A program made the translations under genes and the position numbers. From Bog-473 sp963800725 (lineage in GTDB: Bacteria; Actinomycetota; Acidimicrobiia; Acidimicrobiales; RAAP-2), in NCBI GenBank assembly GCA_963800725.1, contig CAWDCE010000009.1:57011-121010 (forward strand): 64,000 bases of DNA. Reading direction: 5' to 3'. The notes beneath the pieces are model-generated. The model ran no database searches. It saw nothing but the letters and a program-made list of their open reading frames with translations, and was not told the origin of the DNA. This document shows, piece by piece, positions 37,704-45,899 of the stretch (its first letter is position 1; every line of letters starts with the position of its first letter).

Positions 37704-38333
37704 TTAGCCGTCGATCGTTTCGGCACCGGGATGTTGGGGTGTGGCGACATCTTCGAGCGTGTGATCCAGTTTTACGTGGGCGTTGGAAATCAGGCGACCG
37801 AGAGCCGATTTGGGGGGCCGTGGTCGTTCTGAGGCGTGGCGAAACGTATGCGCCACACGAGTCGACAATCGGTCAGCGGCCTCGGCATCGAGATGATCGA
37901 CGAGCTCGAAGATCAGCGTGTCCTCCGCGGCCAGGAGGTTTCGCAATCGGCGCACGGTCTCGGCCAGCGCATTTTCGAAGGATTCGGGATCGTGGGCGTG
38001 CACGTTGCGGGGGTCCACATGCATGGTCATCTCGTGAATGTGCGACATGGGCTCGCGGAGCTGCTCGCGTAGGGTCGCCAAGTGTTCGAGCTGACCAGGG
38101 ATGTTCTCGTTCGAGTCGTCGCCCGACGAAGCGAAGACCGCCCGCTCGAGGGTGTCTTCGTAGCGAGAGGTGTTGCGGACGAGTTCGGAACCGAGATCGG
38201 CGCGCTCGACGGGTGTGTCGGCGACGTCCAGGCGAGCCAGGATGCGCTCGATTCGCGCTCTTTCTCCCTCAAGAGGGGCCAAGGCCCCCGGCAGCCACCC
38301 TTCGTCTTGGTGTTGTGGCACATCAGTCGCCAT
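37704..38333 (-). CDS. hemerythrin-like HHE domain protein
   Basis: A 209-aa helical protein from ATG at 38333 with GGAGGGA before it. It has the long-helix pattern with His and acidic residues (SRYEDTLERAVF, REPMSHIHEMTMHV, LLAAEDTLIFELVDHLDAEAADRL, RVAHTFRHASE). These could form the di-iron site of an HHE/hemerythrin domain, though ligand spacing was judged by eye. Such proteins respond to oxygen, NO or redox stress. The C-terminal RPPKSALGRLISNAHVKLD is also seen in actinobacterial HHE proteins. It converges with the first STAS gene. Confidence 0.6.
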   Translation of the reverse strand: MATDVPQHQDEGWLPGALAPLEGERARIERILARLDVADTPVERADLGSELVRNTSRYEDTLERAVFASSGDDSNENIPGQLEHLATLREQLREPMSHIHEMTMHVDPRNVHAHDPESFENALAETVRRLRNLLAAEDTLIFELVDHLDAEAADRLSTRVAHTFRHASERPRPPKSALGRLISNAHVKLDHTLEDVATPQHPGAETIDG

Positions 38334-38766
38334 CGAGTCCCTCCGCATGTTCGCATCTGATGCTGCGGCGTCCGTCCACCAGCATCTTGTGGTGGGTAAT
38401 TTCCCCGTGGTCCGGCCAGCAAACCTCGGCGTCCTCGCGCCAGGCGGTCCGAGCCCCCATCGCCGCTTGGCGGTCGGGCTGTGCGGCCAAGGCACGGCCA
38501 GTACTCGCGGACTTGGGTGCAGCGTTGACCGGCTGGACCCGGAGCAGTGAGGAGTTGATCCGACGCGCAAGGCAGAGCTTGAATATTGCCGAGGACAAAC
38601 ACGAGCGGGTGTCGAAAGGAGATGATCGTTTCGCAATGCAAGTTGCTCTCGACACTATGATTGTCGGAGCTGCTGCGTGTGGAGTGAATAGCCGAACCGG
38701 CCCGTTCGACGGTGACATGTTGGCACCGATGGGGTCATCACAACGACGGCGATGGGGGAGGGCGAG
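38334..38766. other. intergenic region without supported gene
   Basis: About 430 bases between a hemerythrin-like gene and the second STAS gene. One stretch (GALTGWTRSSEELIRRARQSL near 38515-38575) has protein-like composition but no start or domain. Nothing is called. Confidence 0.4.
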
Positions 38767-39090
38767 GTGACCAAGGCGGGCGGCATGCCCATTGCATGGG
38801 TGGAGACAAAGGGCGACGATCTCGGTGGCCTGACCGTGGTGATTGGTGGCGAGCTCGACTTGTCGAGCGTCGATAGCGTCCGCAAGCAGATTGATGCCGC
38901 ATTGAGCCCGTCGACGCGGGTGGTGACACTCGATCTCGCCAATCTGACCTTCATGGACTCGTCAGGGATCGCGCTCCTCATACAAACCGCCAACAAGGTC
39001 GATGAGATTGTGGTGCGCAATCCCTCCTCGGCGGTCCGTCGCGTGATCGAGGTGACGGGCTTGGGCAAATGGTTTGGTATGGATCCATGA
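38767..39090 (+). CDS. second STAS-domain anti-sigma factor antagonist
   Basis: About 107 aa. VVIGGELDLSSVDSVRKQI, VVTLDLANLTFMDSSGIALLI and AVRRVIEVTGLGKWFGM follow the RsbV pattern, with the phosphorylatable Ser in FMDSSG. GTG at 38767 follows GGGAGGGCGAG; an ATG at 38752 is the alternative. Its stop overlaps the start of the RsbW-like kinase (ATGA), forming the classic antagonist-kinase pair. Confidence 0.88.
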   Translation: MTKAGGMPIAWVETKGDDLGGLTVVIGGELDLSSVDSVRKQIDAALSPSTRVVTLDLANLTFMDSSGIALLIQTANKVDEIVVRNPSSAVRRVIEVTGLGKWFGMDP

Positions 39091-39713
39091 AGACCGAGCG
39101 GCAGTTCCCGGTCAGTCCAACGGCCGTGACCATGAGTCGGCGGTTCGTCACTTCGGTGCTCAATGACCTTCCGCCCGCCCGGAGGGAACTCGCGGAGCTC
39201 ATGGTGTCTGAACTGGCCACAAATGCCATCGTGCATGCGGCGAGCGAGTTCACGGTGAGTGTCGAGCGACTTGGGGACGCGGTCAAGGTTGCGGTCAGCG
39301 ACCAGGATTCGGTGATTCCACAACCACGACTCCCGATCGACCAAGAACCACATGGTCGTGGTCTTCACATCATTGACGAACTGTCCGATTCGTGGGGAGC
39401 AGAGCCGAACCCTGAAGGCGGCAAGACTATTTGGTTCGTTCTCGACACCGCGAGGAGCGCAGGTTCCATTGCGCATATGGCCCAAGAGGCGCAAGAGGCG
39501 CCGGCAGGAGGGGACACCACGCCCGACCGCCGCACGAGCAAGGTCCGAGGGCAGCCGCGACGGGGACCTCAGCGTCCGCAAGCTCGGTATTGTCGAAGTT
39601 CGCCCCGCCGGGTGGGTGAAGACAATTTCGGCGGTCAAGCTCGCAGCGAACGTCCCGCTCGGGCCGTCCCATCCCGTTGGTTGATGGCGCAAAGGTCGCA
39701 GCGATTGAGGTAG
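39087..39713 (+). CDS. RsbW-like anti-sigma factor kinase (HATPase_c)
   Basis: About 208 aa. The GHKL ATP-binding domain fills residues 1-125: the N-box ELMVSELATNAIVHAA with Glu and Asn, KVAVSDQDSVIPQ as a weak G1 box, and HGRGLHIIDELSDSWG as the G2 box, ending GGKTIWFVLDT. About 80 further residues are Arg/Ser/Pro-rich and have no family match, so a late frameshift or loose C-terminus is possible. It should phosphorylate the adjacent STAS protein and sequester a sigma factor, which is not encoded in the window. Confidence 0.82.
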   Translation: MKTERQFPVSPTAVTMSRRFVTSVLNDLPPARRELAELMVSELATNAIVHAASEFTVSVERLGDAVKVAVSDQDSVIPQPRLPIDQEPHGRGLHIIDELSDSWGAEPNPEGGKTIWFVLDTARSAGSIAHMAQEAQEAPAGGDTTPDRRTSKVRGQPRRGPQRPQARYCRSSPRRVGEDNFGGQARSERPARAVPSRWLMAQRSQRLR

Positions 39714-39861
39714 ATGCAGTTCTCGGGCACTTATCCGAAATCCCGCTCGACGTCGTTTCCAACCGATCAGGTCACTGGCTCCCCTGCCCATCGCACCACC
39801 GGGCGAGCGGTTGTCGAACCGCTCTCGGGGCCGGGTAGAGAGTTCGGTGCAGCGGTGGCGT

Positions 39862-40291
39862 TCAGCTTGCCTTGGCCGACAATCGACGGTTTGCCTTGTC
39901 GATGGCTTCGACGAGCTCGCGTCTTCGACAGAGACGAGCGCCCGGCGATGTCCAATCGTTTTGCCACACCCATCAGGTGCTTCTTCGACGCATTCGCGTC
40001 GACACCGCCCGCAGTCTGATGCCGCTTGTGGTGTGAGCGGCGACTCCCTTTCTCGGCCACGTAGTCGGACGGGCCCCGCTGGGCTTTGGGTTCCCAGTGA
40101 TCGCCGACCTTTTCGAAGGAGTGCTTCAACGCGCCGTACGCAGTCTGATGGGCCCGCCGCCCCTCACCGTAACGTTCCACGGCCGCGTCATGCGTCTTGG
40201 CAAAGGTTCGTTGCGCTTTTTTCGGGGATCTGCGAATGGTCTTGGGTAGCTCGCTCTTCTTCGGTTTGCCCTGCTTCGTCATCATCGCCAT
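39862..40291 (-). CDS. ChaB-like protein with C-terminal helix-extension-helix segment, frameshifted
   Basis: About 142 aa. The N-terminal half is the ChaB fold: SELPKTIRRSPKKAQRTFAK, RAHQTAYGALKHSFEKVGDHWE. After a linker, ASKKHLMGVAKRLDIAGRSSLSK leads, once one base near 39919 is removed, into ELVEAIDKANRRLSAKAS and a TGA at 39862-39864. This gives a Rho_N/SAP-like nucleic-acid-binding tail. Without the correction the frame runs on to 39767 in unrelated sequence. It is divergent from the small acidic gene at 40443. ChaB proteins have no settled role despite their old 'cation transport regulator' name. Confidence 0.78.
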
Positions 40292-40330
40292 TTGGGACCT
40301 CCTGATCGGTCATACCCGCCGAGAGGCCTC

Positions 40331-40356
40331 ATACCCAATGGCGCACGTACCTAGTC
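40331..40356 (-). promoter_or_regulatory. possible SigB-like promoter before the ChaB-like gene
   Basis: On the minus strand GGGTAT (40336-40331) lies 40 bases before the ATG. The expected -35 position, 16 bases upstream, reads GACT, a poor match to GTTT. The -10 alone is convincing. Confidence 0.3.
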
Positions 40357-40377
40357 AGATTGGTCACCTCGGGTGGG

Positions 40378-40403
40378 GTTTGCCCGGCTCGCTCAATGGG
40401 TAT
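40378..40403 (+). promoter_or_regulatory. SigB-like promoter before the 40443 gene
   Basis: GTTT (40378-40381), 16 bases and GGGTAT (40398-40403) match the SigB/SigF consensus exactly. The start codon is 40 bases downstream. Confidence 0.6.
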
Positions 40404-40442
40404 CGCTGCATCTACATCAGAAGCCGTGATCGGAGAGACATT

Positions 40443-40661
40443 ATGAACGAGCACACTGAGCCAGATGAGGCAACGCACAGGGCAGACGAGGCAGACGCCG
40501 AGGTGGAGCACGTCTCAGATCGCCCACCTCGACCCGATGAGGCGCGATCAGCCGAAAAAAGTCGCAAGGACCTCGAAGCAGACGCCGAAGAGGTGGCGCG
40601 GCACCACAAAGAGATGGACGAAGTCGGTGCACACGTCAAAGGCGAGGGCGAAATCAACTAA
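40443..40661 (+). CDS. 72-aa acidic small protein
   Basis: ATG at 40443 with GGAGAG eight bases before. The product is highly charged and helical (MNEHTEPDEATHRADEADAE, SRKDLEADAEEVARHHKEMDEVG) and ends HVKGEGEIN, an ending I recognise from small conserved actinobacterial proteins of unknown function. A full-consensus SigB-like promoter makes it a likely stress protein. No domain recognised. Confidence 0.7.
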   Translation: MNEHTEPDEATHRADEADAEVEHVSDRPPRPDEARSAEKSRKDLEADAEEVARHHKEMDEVGAHVKGEGEIN

Positions 40662-40887
40662 CCCGAGCCACGAGATTCGAGGGCAACGCCCACGCGTCGG
40701 CGAAGTCGAGGTTCTTCGTCGAAGAACGCGCCCTTCGTGCGCACCGTGCAGAGCGCCATCGCAGTTTTGCGGCTGCACGCAATCGAGCGGTGACGTCTTT
40801 GGCGCTCAATGAGGGGGTCCCCACGCCGGGATGGGTCATCGCCGGCATCTCAGATGCGCCACCCGAGAATCGACGATGGGTTGCGCG

Positions 40888-42387
40888 TTACCAGTCGCAG
40901 GCGATGTACTTCGCCTCGAGGTACTCGAGCATGCCATCGTGGCCACCTTCACGCCCGATACCGCTCGCCTTGGTGCCGCCAAAGGGTGCGGCGGGGTCCG
41001 ACACCAAGCCTCGATTGAGCCCGACCATGCCGCACTCGAGCGCCTCGGCAATCCGCAGTCCTCGGGCGAGGTCGCCCGAATAGACATACGACACCAGACC
41101 GTGGACGCTGCGATTCGCCATCTCCACCGCTTCATCATCGTCGTCGAAGGCGACGATCGGAGCCACCGGACCGAAGATCTCAATGCCCAGAATCTCGGCT
41201 GACGGCGCGACGTTGGCGAGCACCGTCGCTGGATAGAACCAACCCGAACCCGACGGCGTCGATCCGCCGACCAGGGCCTCCGCGCCCTCAGCGCGTGCCG
41301 TCGTCACCAACTCGGCGACCTTGTCGCGGCTGGTGGCGTTGACCAGCGGTCCGAGCTGCACGCCGTCGCCGAGGCCGGGCCCAACGACCAGGTTGGCCAT
41401 CTCTTTGGCCAGGCGCTCGGAGAACTTGTCGACGATGCCCCGCTGGACATAGAAGCGGTTGGCCGACGTGCACGCCTCACCGCCATTTCGCATCTTGGCG
41501 ATCATCGCCCCCGCGACCGCCGCCTCAAGGTCAGCGTCGTCGAAGACCACAAATGGGGCGTTGCCTCCGAGTTCCATCGAGCAGTTCACGACATTTTCCG
41601 CGGCCGACGCCAGGAGGGTCTGCCCAACCTCGGTTGAGCCGGTAAAGGAGAGCTTGCGGACGCGCGGATCACTCAGGAGTCGGCCAACGAATGCCGAGGA
41701 GCGATTCGAAGGGACGACGTTGACGACCCCGGCGGGGACGCCCGATTGTTCGAGGATTTGTGCAATGGCGAGCGCCGTCAGGGGCGTTTCCGAAGCCGGC
41801 TTGCACACGACGGTGCAGCCCGCAGCGAGGGCCGGCCCGATCTTGCGAGTGAGCATGGCGGCCGGAAAGTTCCATGGGGTCACCAGCGCGGCCACGCCGA
41901 TTGGTTGATGGACCACCAGGATTCGGTTCGCGCCTGAAGGGGCGGTGGCGATTTCGCCCGAGTTGCGGACCGCCTCTTCGGCGTACCAGCGGAAGAACTC
42001 GGCGGCGTAGGTGATCTCACCGAGCGCGTCGGGAAGCGCCTTGCCGTTTTCGAGGACAACGAGTTGCGCCAGGGCGTCACGCCGCTCGGTCATGAACTCG
42101 AAGGCCCGGCGAAGAATTTCGGATCGCTCTCGAGGTGCGGTGCGTCCCCACGCGGCCAATGCGCCGGAGGCGGCATCGACCGCCGCCGTGGCGTCGTCGA
42201 GCGTGCCGTTGGCCACCTGGGTGAACGTCTCGCCACGGGCGGGGTCGGCCACCTCGATGTGCGATCCGTCCGACGAGGGGCGCCATTCGCCGCCGATGTA
42301 GCAGTTGGTGGCCAGGTCGCCCTCAAGGGCGGCAAAGGCCCGGTGGTGTACTGCGGAGATGTCGTTCTCGGATGCTTGGGTCGTCAT
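40888..42387 (-). CDS. gabD: NAD(P)-dependent aldehyde dehydrogenase, succinate-semialdehyde type
   Basis: A 499-aa aldehyde dehydrogenase. NAD-binding PWNFPAAMLTRKIGPAL, the catalytic Glu in CSMELGGNAPFVVFDD and the catalytic Cys in NGGEACTSANRFYV are all present. The C-terminal GLNRGLVSDPAAPFGGTKASGIGREGG is typical of succinate- or glutarate-semialdehyde dehydrogenases (GabD/DavD). ATG at 42387 is chosen because GGAAGG precedes it and the N-terminus fits; the frame is open to 42726. It follows glutamate dehydrogenase on the same strand and faces GABA-type aminotransferase genes, supporting amine or GABA catabolism. Confidence 0.88.
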   Translation of the reverse strand: MTTQASENDISAVHHRAFAALEGDLATNCYIGGEWRPSSDGSHIEVADPARGETFTQVANGTLDDATAAVDAASGALAAWGRTAPRERSEILRRAFEFMTERRDALAQLVVLENGKALPDALGEITYAAEFFRWYAEEAVRNSGEIATAPSGANRILVVHQPIGVAALVTPWNFPAAMLTRKIGPALAAGCTVVCKPASETPLTALAIAQILEQSGVPAGVVNVVPSNRSSAFVGRLLSDPRVRKLSFTGSTEVGQTLLASAAENVVNCSMELGGNAPFVVFDDADLEAAVAGAMIAKMRNGGEACTSANRFYVQRGIVDKFSERLAKEMANLVVGPGLGDGVQLGPLVNATSRDKVAELVTTARAEGAEALVGGSTPSGSGWFYPATVLANVAPSAEILGIEIFGPVAPIVAFDDDDEAVEMANRSVHGLVSYVYSGDLARGLRIAEALECGMVGLNRGLVSDPAAPFGGTKASGIGREGGHDGMLEYLEAKYIACDW

Positions 42388-42619
42388 GGGACGTACCTTC
42401 CTGTGTCGGGCCCGTCGTCGGACCATTCTTGATGTCGAGCGATCCGACGATGCGGGGGCACCGCTTGGTGGCGCAGCCACCGTGATTGGTGCAGCGGCAC
42501 CTTCGGGGACGAGAGTCGGAGTTGAGCGGTTGAGCGTCTCACCGCTAAAGAATCTAGGGCTTCTCAAGCACATCGGTACCATGGTGGCGACGCCGACAAG
42601 CCTCGAGACCGCGGCGATG

Positions 42620-43894
42620 TCAGATCGGGCTCTCGTCCAGCATGGCATCGCCGACCTTGAGGAACCCGGCGATATTCGCCCCGTCGACATAGTGTCCGGG
42701 GCGGTCATACTCTTCGGCCGTCTCAAGCACCGTGTGGTGGATCCGCTTCATGATCTCTTGGAGCCGACGGTCGACCTCGTCTGATGACCATTGGGTGAGT
42801 TGCATGTCCTGGGCCATCTCAAGCCCCGACACCGCGACGCCGCCGGCGTTGGAGGCCTTGCTCGGCGCATAGAGCACGCCACCGTCGATCAGGCGATCCA
42901 TCCCCCCGGGCCTGGTCGGCATGTTCGCCCCCTCGGCCACGAGCTTGACGCCGGCCTTGACCAGATTGTCGGCGTCGACGAGGGTGACCTCACTTTGCGT
43001 GGCGCTCGGAAACGCGGAATCAGCAGCGACGCACCAAAGTCCGTTCACCTTCCCCCGCATCGCCGGTTGATAGGTGGCGCCGGGGAACTGTTCCGCGTAT
43101 TGTCGGATGCGGCCTCGCCGCACGTTCTTCAACTCCTTGACCCATTCGAGCTTTTCCCGGTCGATGCCGTCGGGATCGTGGATGAAGCCGTCCGAGTCCG
43201 AAAGCGTCAGCGTGGTGGCACCAAGGTCGAGGAGCTTTTCGACGGTGAACTGGGCCACATTCCCGCTTCCCGAAACGAGGCATGTCTTGCCGTCGAGTCC
43301 ATCGTCCTTGGTGGCCAGCATTTCGCGGGCGAAATAGACGACGCCGTAACCGGTGGCTTCTTGGCGGATGCGCGATCCGCCCCACTGGATCCCTTTGCCC
43401 GTCAGTGCTCCCGCGAAGCGCTTGGCAATCCGCTTGTATTGGCCGAAGAGATAGCCGATCTCGCGTTCGCCGACCCCAATATCGCCGGCCGGCACGTCGG
43501 TGAACTCACCAATGTAGGGATAGAGCTCGGTCATGAACGACTGGCAGAATCGTCGGATCTCCGATTCGCTCTTGCCTTTGGGATCGAAGTCGGCGCCCCC
43601 TTTGGCCCCACCCATCGGCAACGTCGTCAGCGAGTTCTTAAATGTCTGCTCGAAGGCCAAGAACTTGAGTACCCCCGGATTGACCGAGGGGTGGAAGCGA
43701 AGTCCACCCTTGTAGGGCCCGATCGAACTGCTCATCTGGATCCGGTACCCGCGGTTCACGTGGATCTCTCCGCCGTCGTCCACCCAGTTGACGCCGAAGC
43801 TGATGGCGCGGTCGGGTTCGACCAATCGCTCGAGGATCTTGTCTTGGGCGTAGCGGGGATGGCGCACCAGGACCGGTTCGAGCGAACGGGCCAC
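42620..43894 (-). CDS. gdhA: NADP-type glutamate dehydrogenase
   Basis: 424 aa are readable from a GTG at 43894. KGGLRFHPSVN, the catalytic Lys region LPMGGAKGGADFDP, GDIGVGEREIGYLFGQYKR, TGYGVVYFA, the nucleotide-binding GSGNVAQFTVEKL and NAGGVAVSGLEMAQ define the 450-aa bacterial family. The frame continues upstream with the expected N-terminus (AVLEKVVEKNPGETEFHQAVHEV) but without any start codon before a stop, so the real start is probably beyond an indel near 43977, perhaps at ATG 44021. The enzyme interconverts glutamate and 2-oxoglutarate, regenerating the amino acceptor for the aminotransferase nearby. Confidence 0.92.
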   Translation of the reverse strand: MARSLEPVLVRHPRYAQDKILERLVEPDRAISFGVNWVDDGGEIHVNRGYRIQMSSSIGPYKGGLRFHPSVNPGVLKFLAFEQTFKNSLTTLPMGGAKGGADFDPKGKSESEIRRFCQSFMTELYPYIGEFTDVPAGDIGVGEREIGYLFGQYKRIAKRFAGALTGKGIQWGGSRIRQEATGYGVVYFAREMLATKDDGLDGKTCLVSGSGNVAQFTVEKLLDLGATTLTLSDSDGFIHDPDGIDREKLEWVKELKNVRRGRIRQYAEQFPGATYQPAMRGKVNGLWCVAADSAFPSATQSEVTLVDADNLVKAGVKLVAEGANMPTRPGGMDRLIDGGVLYAPSKASNAGGVAVSGLEMAQDMQLTQWSSDEVDRRLQEIMKRIHHTVLETAEEYDRPGHYVDGANIAGFLKVGDAMLDESPI

Positions 43895-44248
43895 TTCGTG
43901 TACCGCCTGATGGAATTCCGTTTCGCCCGGGTTCTTCTCGACTACCTTTTCGAGGACCGCATCGAGATGCGCACGCGAACGTCGTTGTCAGCATTTGGCG
44001 ATGAGCGGTGAGGGATGCCATTTCGATATTGTTCGGTGTCGAACGAAGAATCGTCAGGGGCAAAAGTCCCGATCAAGGCGAGATCCCTCGAGAAGGGGAG
44101 GGCGGGCAGGCACTTGGGTGGCATGACCAAGGTGAACATTGCGCCTTGGAAGACTTTTTGCCCTGTCCCTCGTGGCAACCCGGCAGAGAGTTGTAGACAC
44201 GACAGCGGAGTTACCGGGTAGTGGAGCTCATAAGCTAGGGAGGTCGCC
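43895..44248. other. intergenic region including the frameshifted gdhA 5' end
   Basis: Bases 43895 to about 43976 encode the missing N-terminus of GdhA on the minus strand. The remainder lies between divergent genes and should hold both promoters; only the GGGAGG ribosome site of the next gene is clear. Confidence 0.6.
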
Positions 44249-45466
44249 GTGCGAGTACTGGTGGTTGGAGCTGGGGGAGTCGGGAGCGCCGTGGCGAAGA
44301 CCGCGGCGAAATGGAATCTCTTCGAGCGGGTGATCATGGCGGACTATGACCTGGCCCGGGCCCAAAGAGCGGTGGCCGCAGCGGACGATCGATTCGCGGC
44401 GTACAAGCTCGATGGCAGCGATGAGGGCGCGGTCGTCAGCCTGATCAAGGCCGAGAAGGTCGACGTGGTCCTCAATGCCCTCGACCCCCGTTTCGTGATG
44501 CCGATCTTCCGGGCCGCCTTCACCGCAGGCGTGACGTACATGGACATGGCCATGTCCTTGTCGCATCCCAATCCGACGGATCCGTATCGACTGCCCGGCG
44601 TGAAGTTGGGCGATGAGCAGTTCGCCATGGACGCCCAGCTGAAGGAACGGGGTCTGCTGGCGCTGTGCGGCATGGGCGTCGAACCCGGACTCTCAGACGT
44701 GTTCGCCCGACATGCCGCCGACAACCTCTTCTCGTCCATCGACGAGGTCGGAATTCGCGACGGTGCGAACCTGGTCATCGAGGGCTACGAGTTCGCCCCG
44801 TCGTTCTCCATCTGGACGACCATCGAAGAGTGCCTCAATCCCCCGATCATCTGGGAAAAGGACAGGGACTGGTACACCACCGAGTGCTTCAGTGAACCCG
44901 AGACCTTCAACTTTCCCGCGGGGATCGGGCCGATTGAATGTGTGAACGTCGAGCACGAAGAGGTGCTGCTCGTACCTCGGTGGGTCGATGCCCAGCGGGT
45001 CACTTTTAAGTACGGGTTGGGCCAAGAGTTCATCGATGTCTTGTCGGTGATTCACAAGCTCGGCCTCGACTCGACGACGCCCATCAAGGTCGGCGGCGTC
45101 GAGGTGTCGCCACGTGACGTGGTTGCCGGATGTCTGCCCGACCCGGCCCAGTTGGGGCATCTCATGAGCGGGCTGACCTGTGCCGGCACGTGGGTGACGG
45201 GGACCGGCAAGGATGGCGCACCACGCGAGGTCTACCTTCACCACGTGGTGGACAACGCCTGGTGCATGTCGGAATACGGTTCTCAGGCGGTGGTCTGGCA
45301 GACCGCGATGAACCCAGTCGTGGCCCTCGAGCTCTTGGACTCGGGCCTATGGTCGGGCCAAGGTGTGCTCGGGCCCGAAGCGTTGCCCGCTGAACCCTTC
45401 CTCGATCTGGTCAACACGCATGGTGCGCCCTGGGCCTGTGACGAGCGCACCCCCAACCCCGCCTGA
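44249..45466 (+). CDS. saccharopine dehydrogenase-family oxidoreductase
   Basis: A 405-aa protein with an N-terminal Rossmann fold (VLVVGAGGVGSAVAKTAAKW) and the domain order of saccharopine dehydrogenase/homospermidine synthase-type enzymes: VDVVLNALDPRFVMPIFRAA, GVTYMDMA, GMGVEPGLSDVFARHAA and GYEFAPSFSIWTTIEECLNPP. GTG at 44249 has GGGAGG seven bases upstream. Next to glutamate dehydrogenase, a semialdehyde dehydrogenase and a class III aminotransferase, it may belong to lysine or polyamine turnover. The exact substrate (saccharopine, carboxynorspermidine or another amino acid) is not decided by sequence. Confidence 0.8.
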   Translation: MRVLVVGAGGVGSAVAKTAAKWNLFERVIMADYDLARAQRAVAAADDRFAAYKLDGSDEGAVVSLIKAEKVDVVLNALDPRFVMPIFRAAFTAGVTYMDMAMSLSHPNPTDPYRLPGVKLGDEQFAMDAQLKERGLLALCGMGVEPGLSDVFARHAADNLFSSIDEVGIRDGANLVIEGYEFAPSFSIWTTIEECLNPPIIWEKDRDWYTTECFSEPETFNFPAGIGPIECVNVEHEEVLLVPRWVDAQRVTFKYGLGQEFIDVLSVIHKLGLDSTTPIKVGGVEVSPRDVVAGCLPDPAQLGHLMSGLTCAGTWVTGTGKDGAPREVYLHHVVDNAWCMSEYGSQAVVWQTAMNPVVALELLDSGLWSGQGVLGPEALPAEPFLDLVNTHGAPWACDERTPNPA

Positions 45467-45576
45467 GGGTTTCGCCGCTCGGTGCCGGCGGGTCGTCGGT
45501 CACCTCGCATCCCATCGCCGTGCAACCCGGTGCGCAATATTGCGCCCATGACTCAGGCGAGACAGCCAATGACCAA

Positions 45577-45869
45577 GGAGCGGCGTTTGGTCCCGTGATC
45601 ACGGTCCAACGGTCCAGCGATGAAGATGAGGCCGTGCAACGGGCAACGATGCGGACTTCGACGTGGTGTCGACGCAATAGACACGAGAACGCGCCCTACG
45701 CACGGCGCCCCGAATCGACTTGGGCTGCATCCGGACAAATGCCCACATACCGCTGGTGTCAGAGATTCTCCCTCGATTCAAGCACTCCGAGTACGGCAAG
45801 GAACTTTCGGTCTACGGTTTCGAGGACTCCACGAGGATCAAGCACGTCATGCGCTCGATCTCCTCGTAG
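45577..45869 (+). pseudogene. C-terminal remnant of an aldehyde dehydrogenase
   Basis: About 97 codons of aldehyde dehydrogenase C-terminus are readable in shifting frames: FGPVITVQRSSDEDEAVQ, then NDADFDVVSTQ with an in-frame stop, then RALRTA and IDLGCIRTNAHIPLVSE, then PRFKHSEYGKELSVYGFED and TRIKHVM before TAG at 45867. The order and spacing are those of aminobutyraldehyde-type dehydrogenases, including the K-H-S-x-Y-G-K motif. Nothing of the catalytic domain remains upstream. The remnant sits 30 bases before the aminotransferase gene, as if a former partner gene had decayed. Confidence 0.75.
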
Positions 45870-45899
45870 TGTTCGAAAAACCGCACCGGAGGGAACCCC

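Noticed and set aside
39714..39861. Short stretch EVDAVLGHLSEIPLDVVSN with protein-like composition
   Set aside because: It has no start or family and lies between convergent genes; may be the tail of a frameshifted gene but cannot be assigned.
42791..44011. 406-aa plus-strand frame over glutamate dehydrogenase
   Set aside because: Antisense of a fully recognised enzyme, with no motif of its own.
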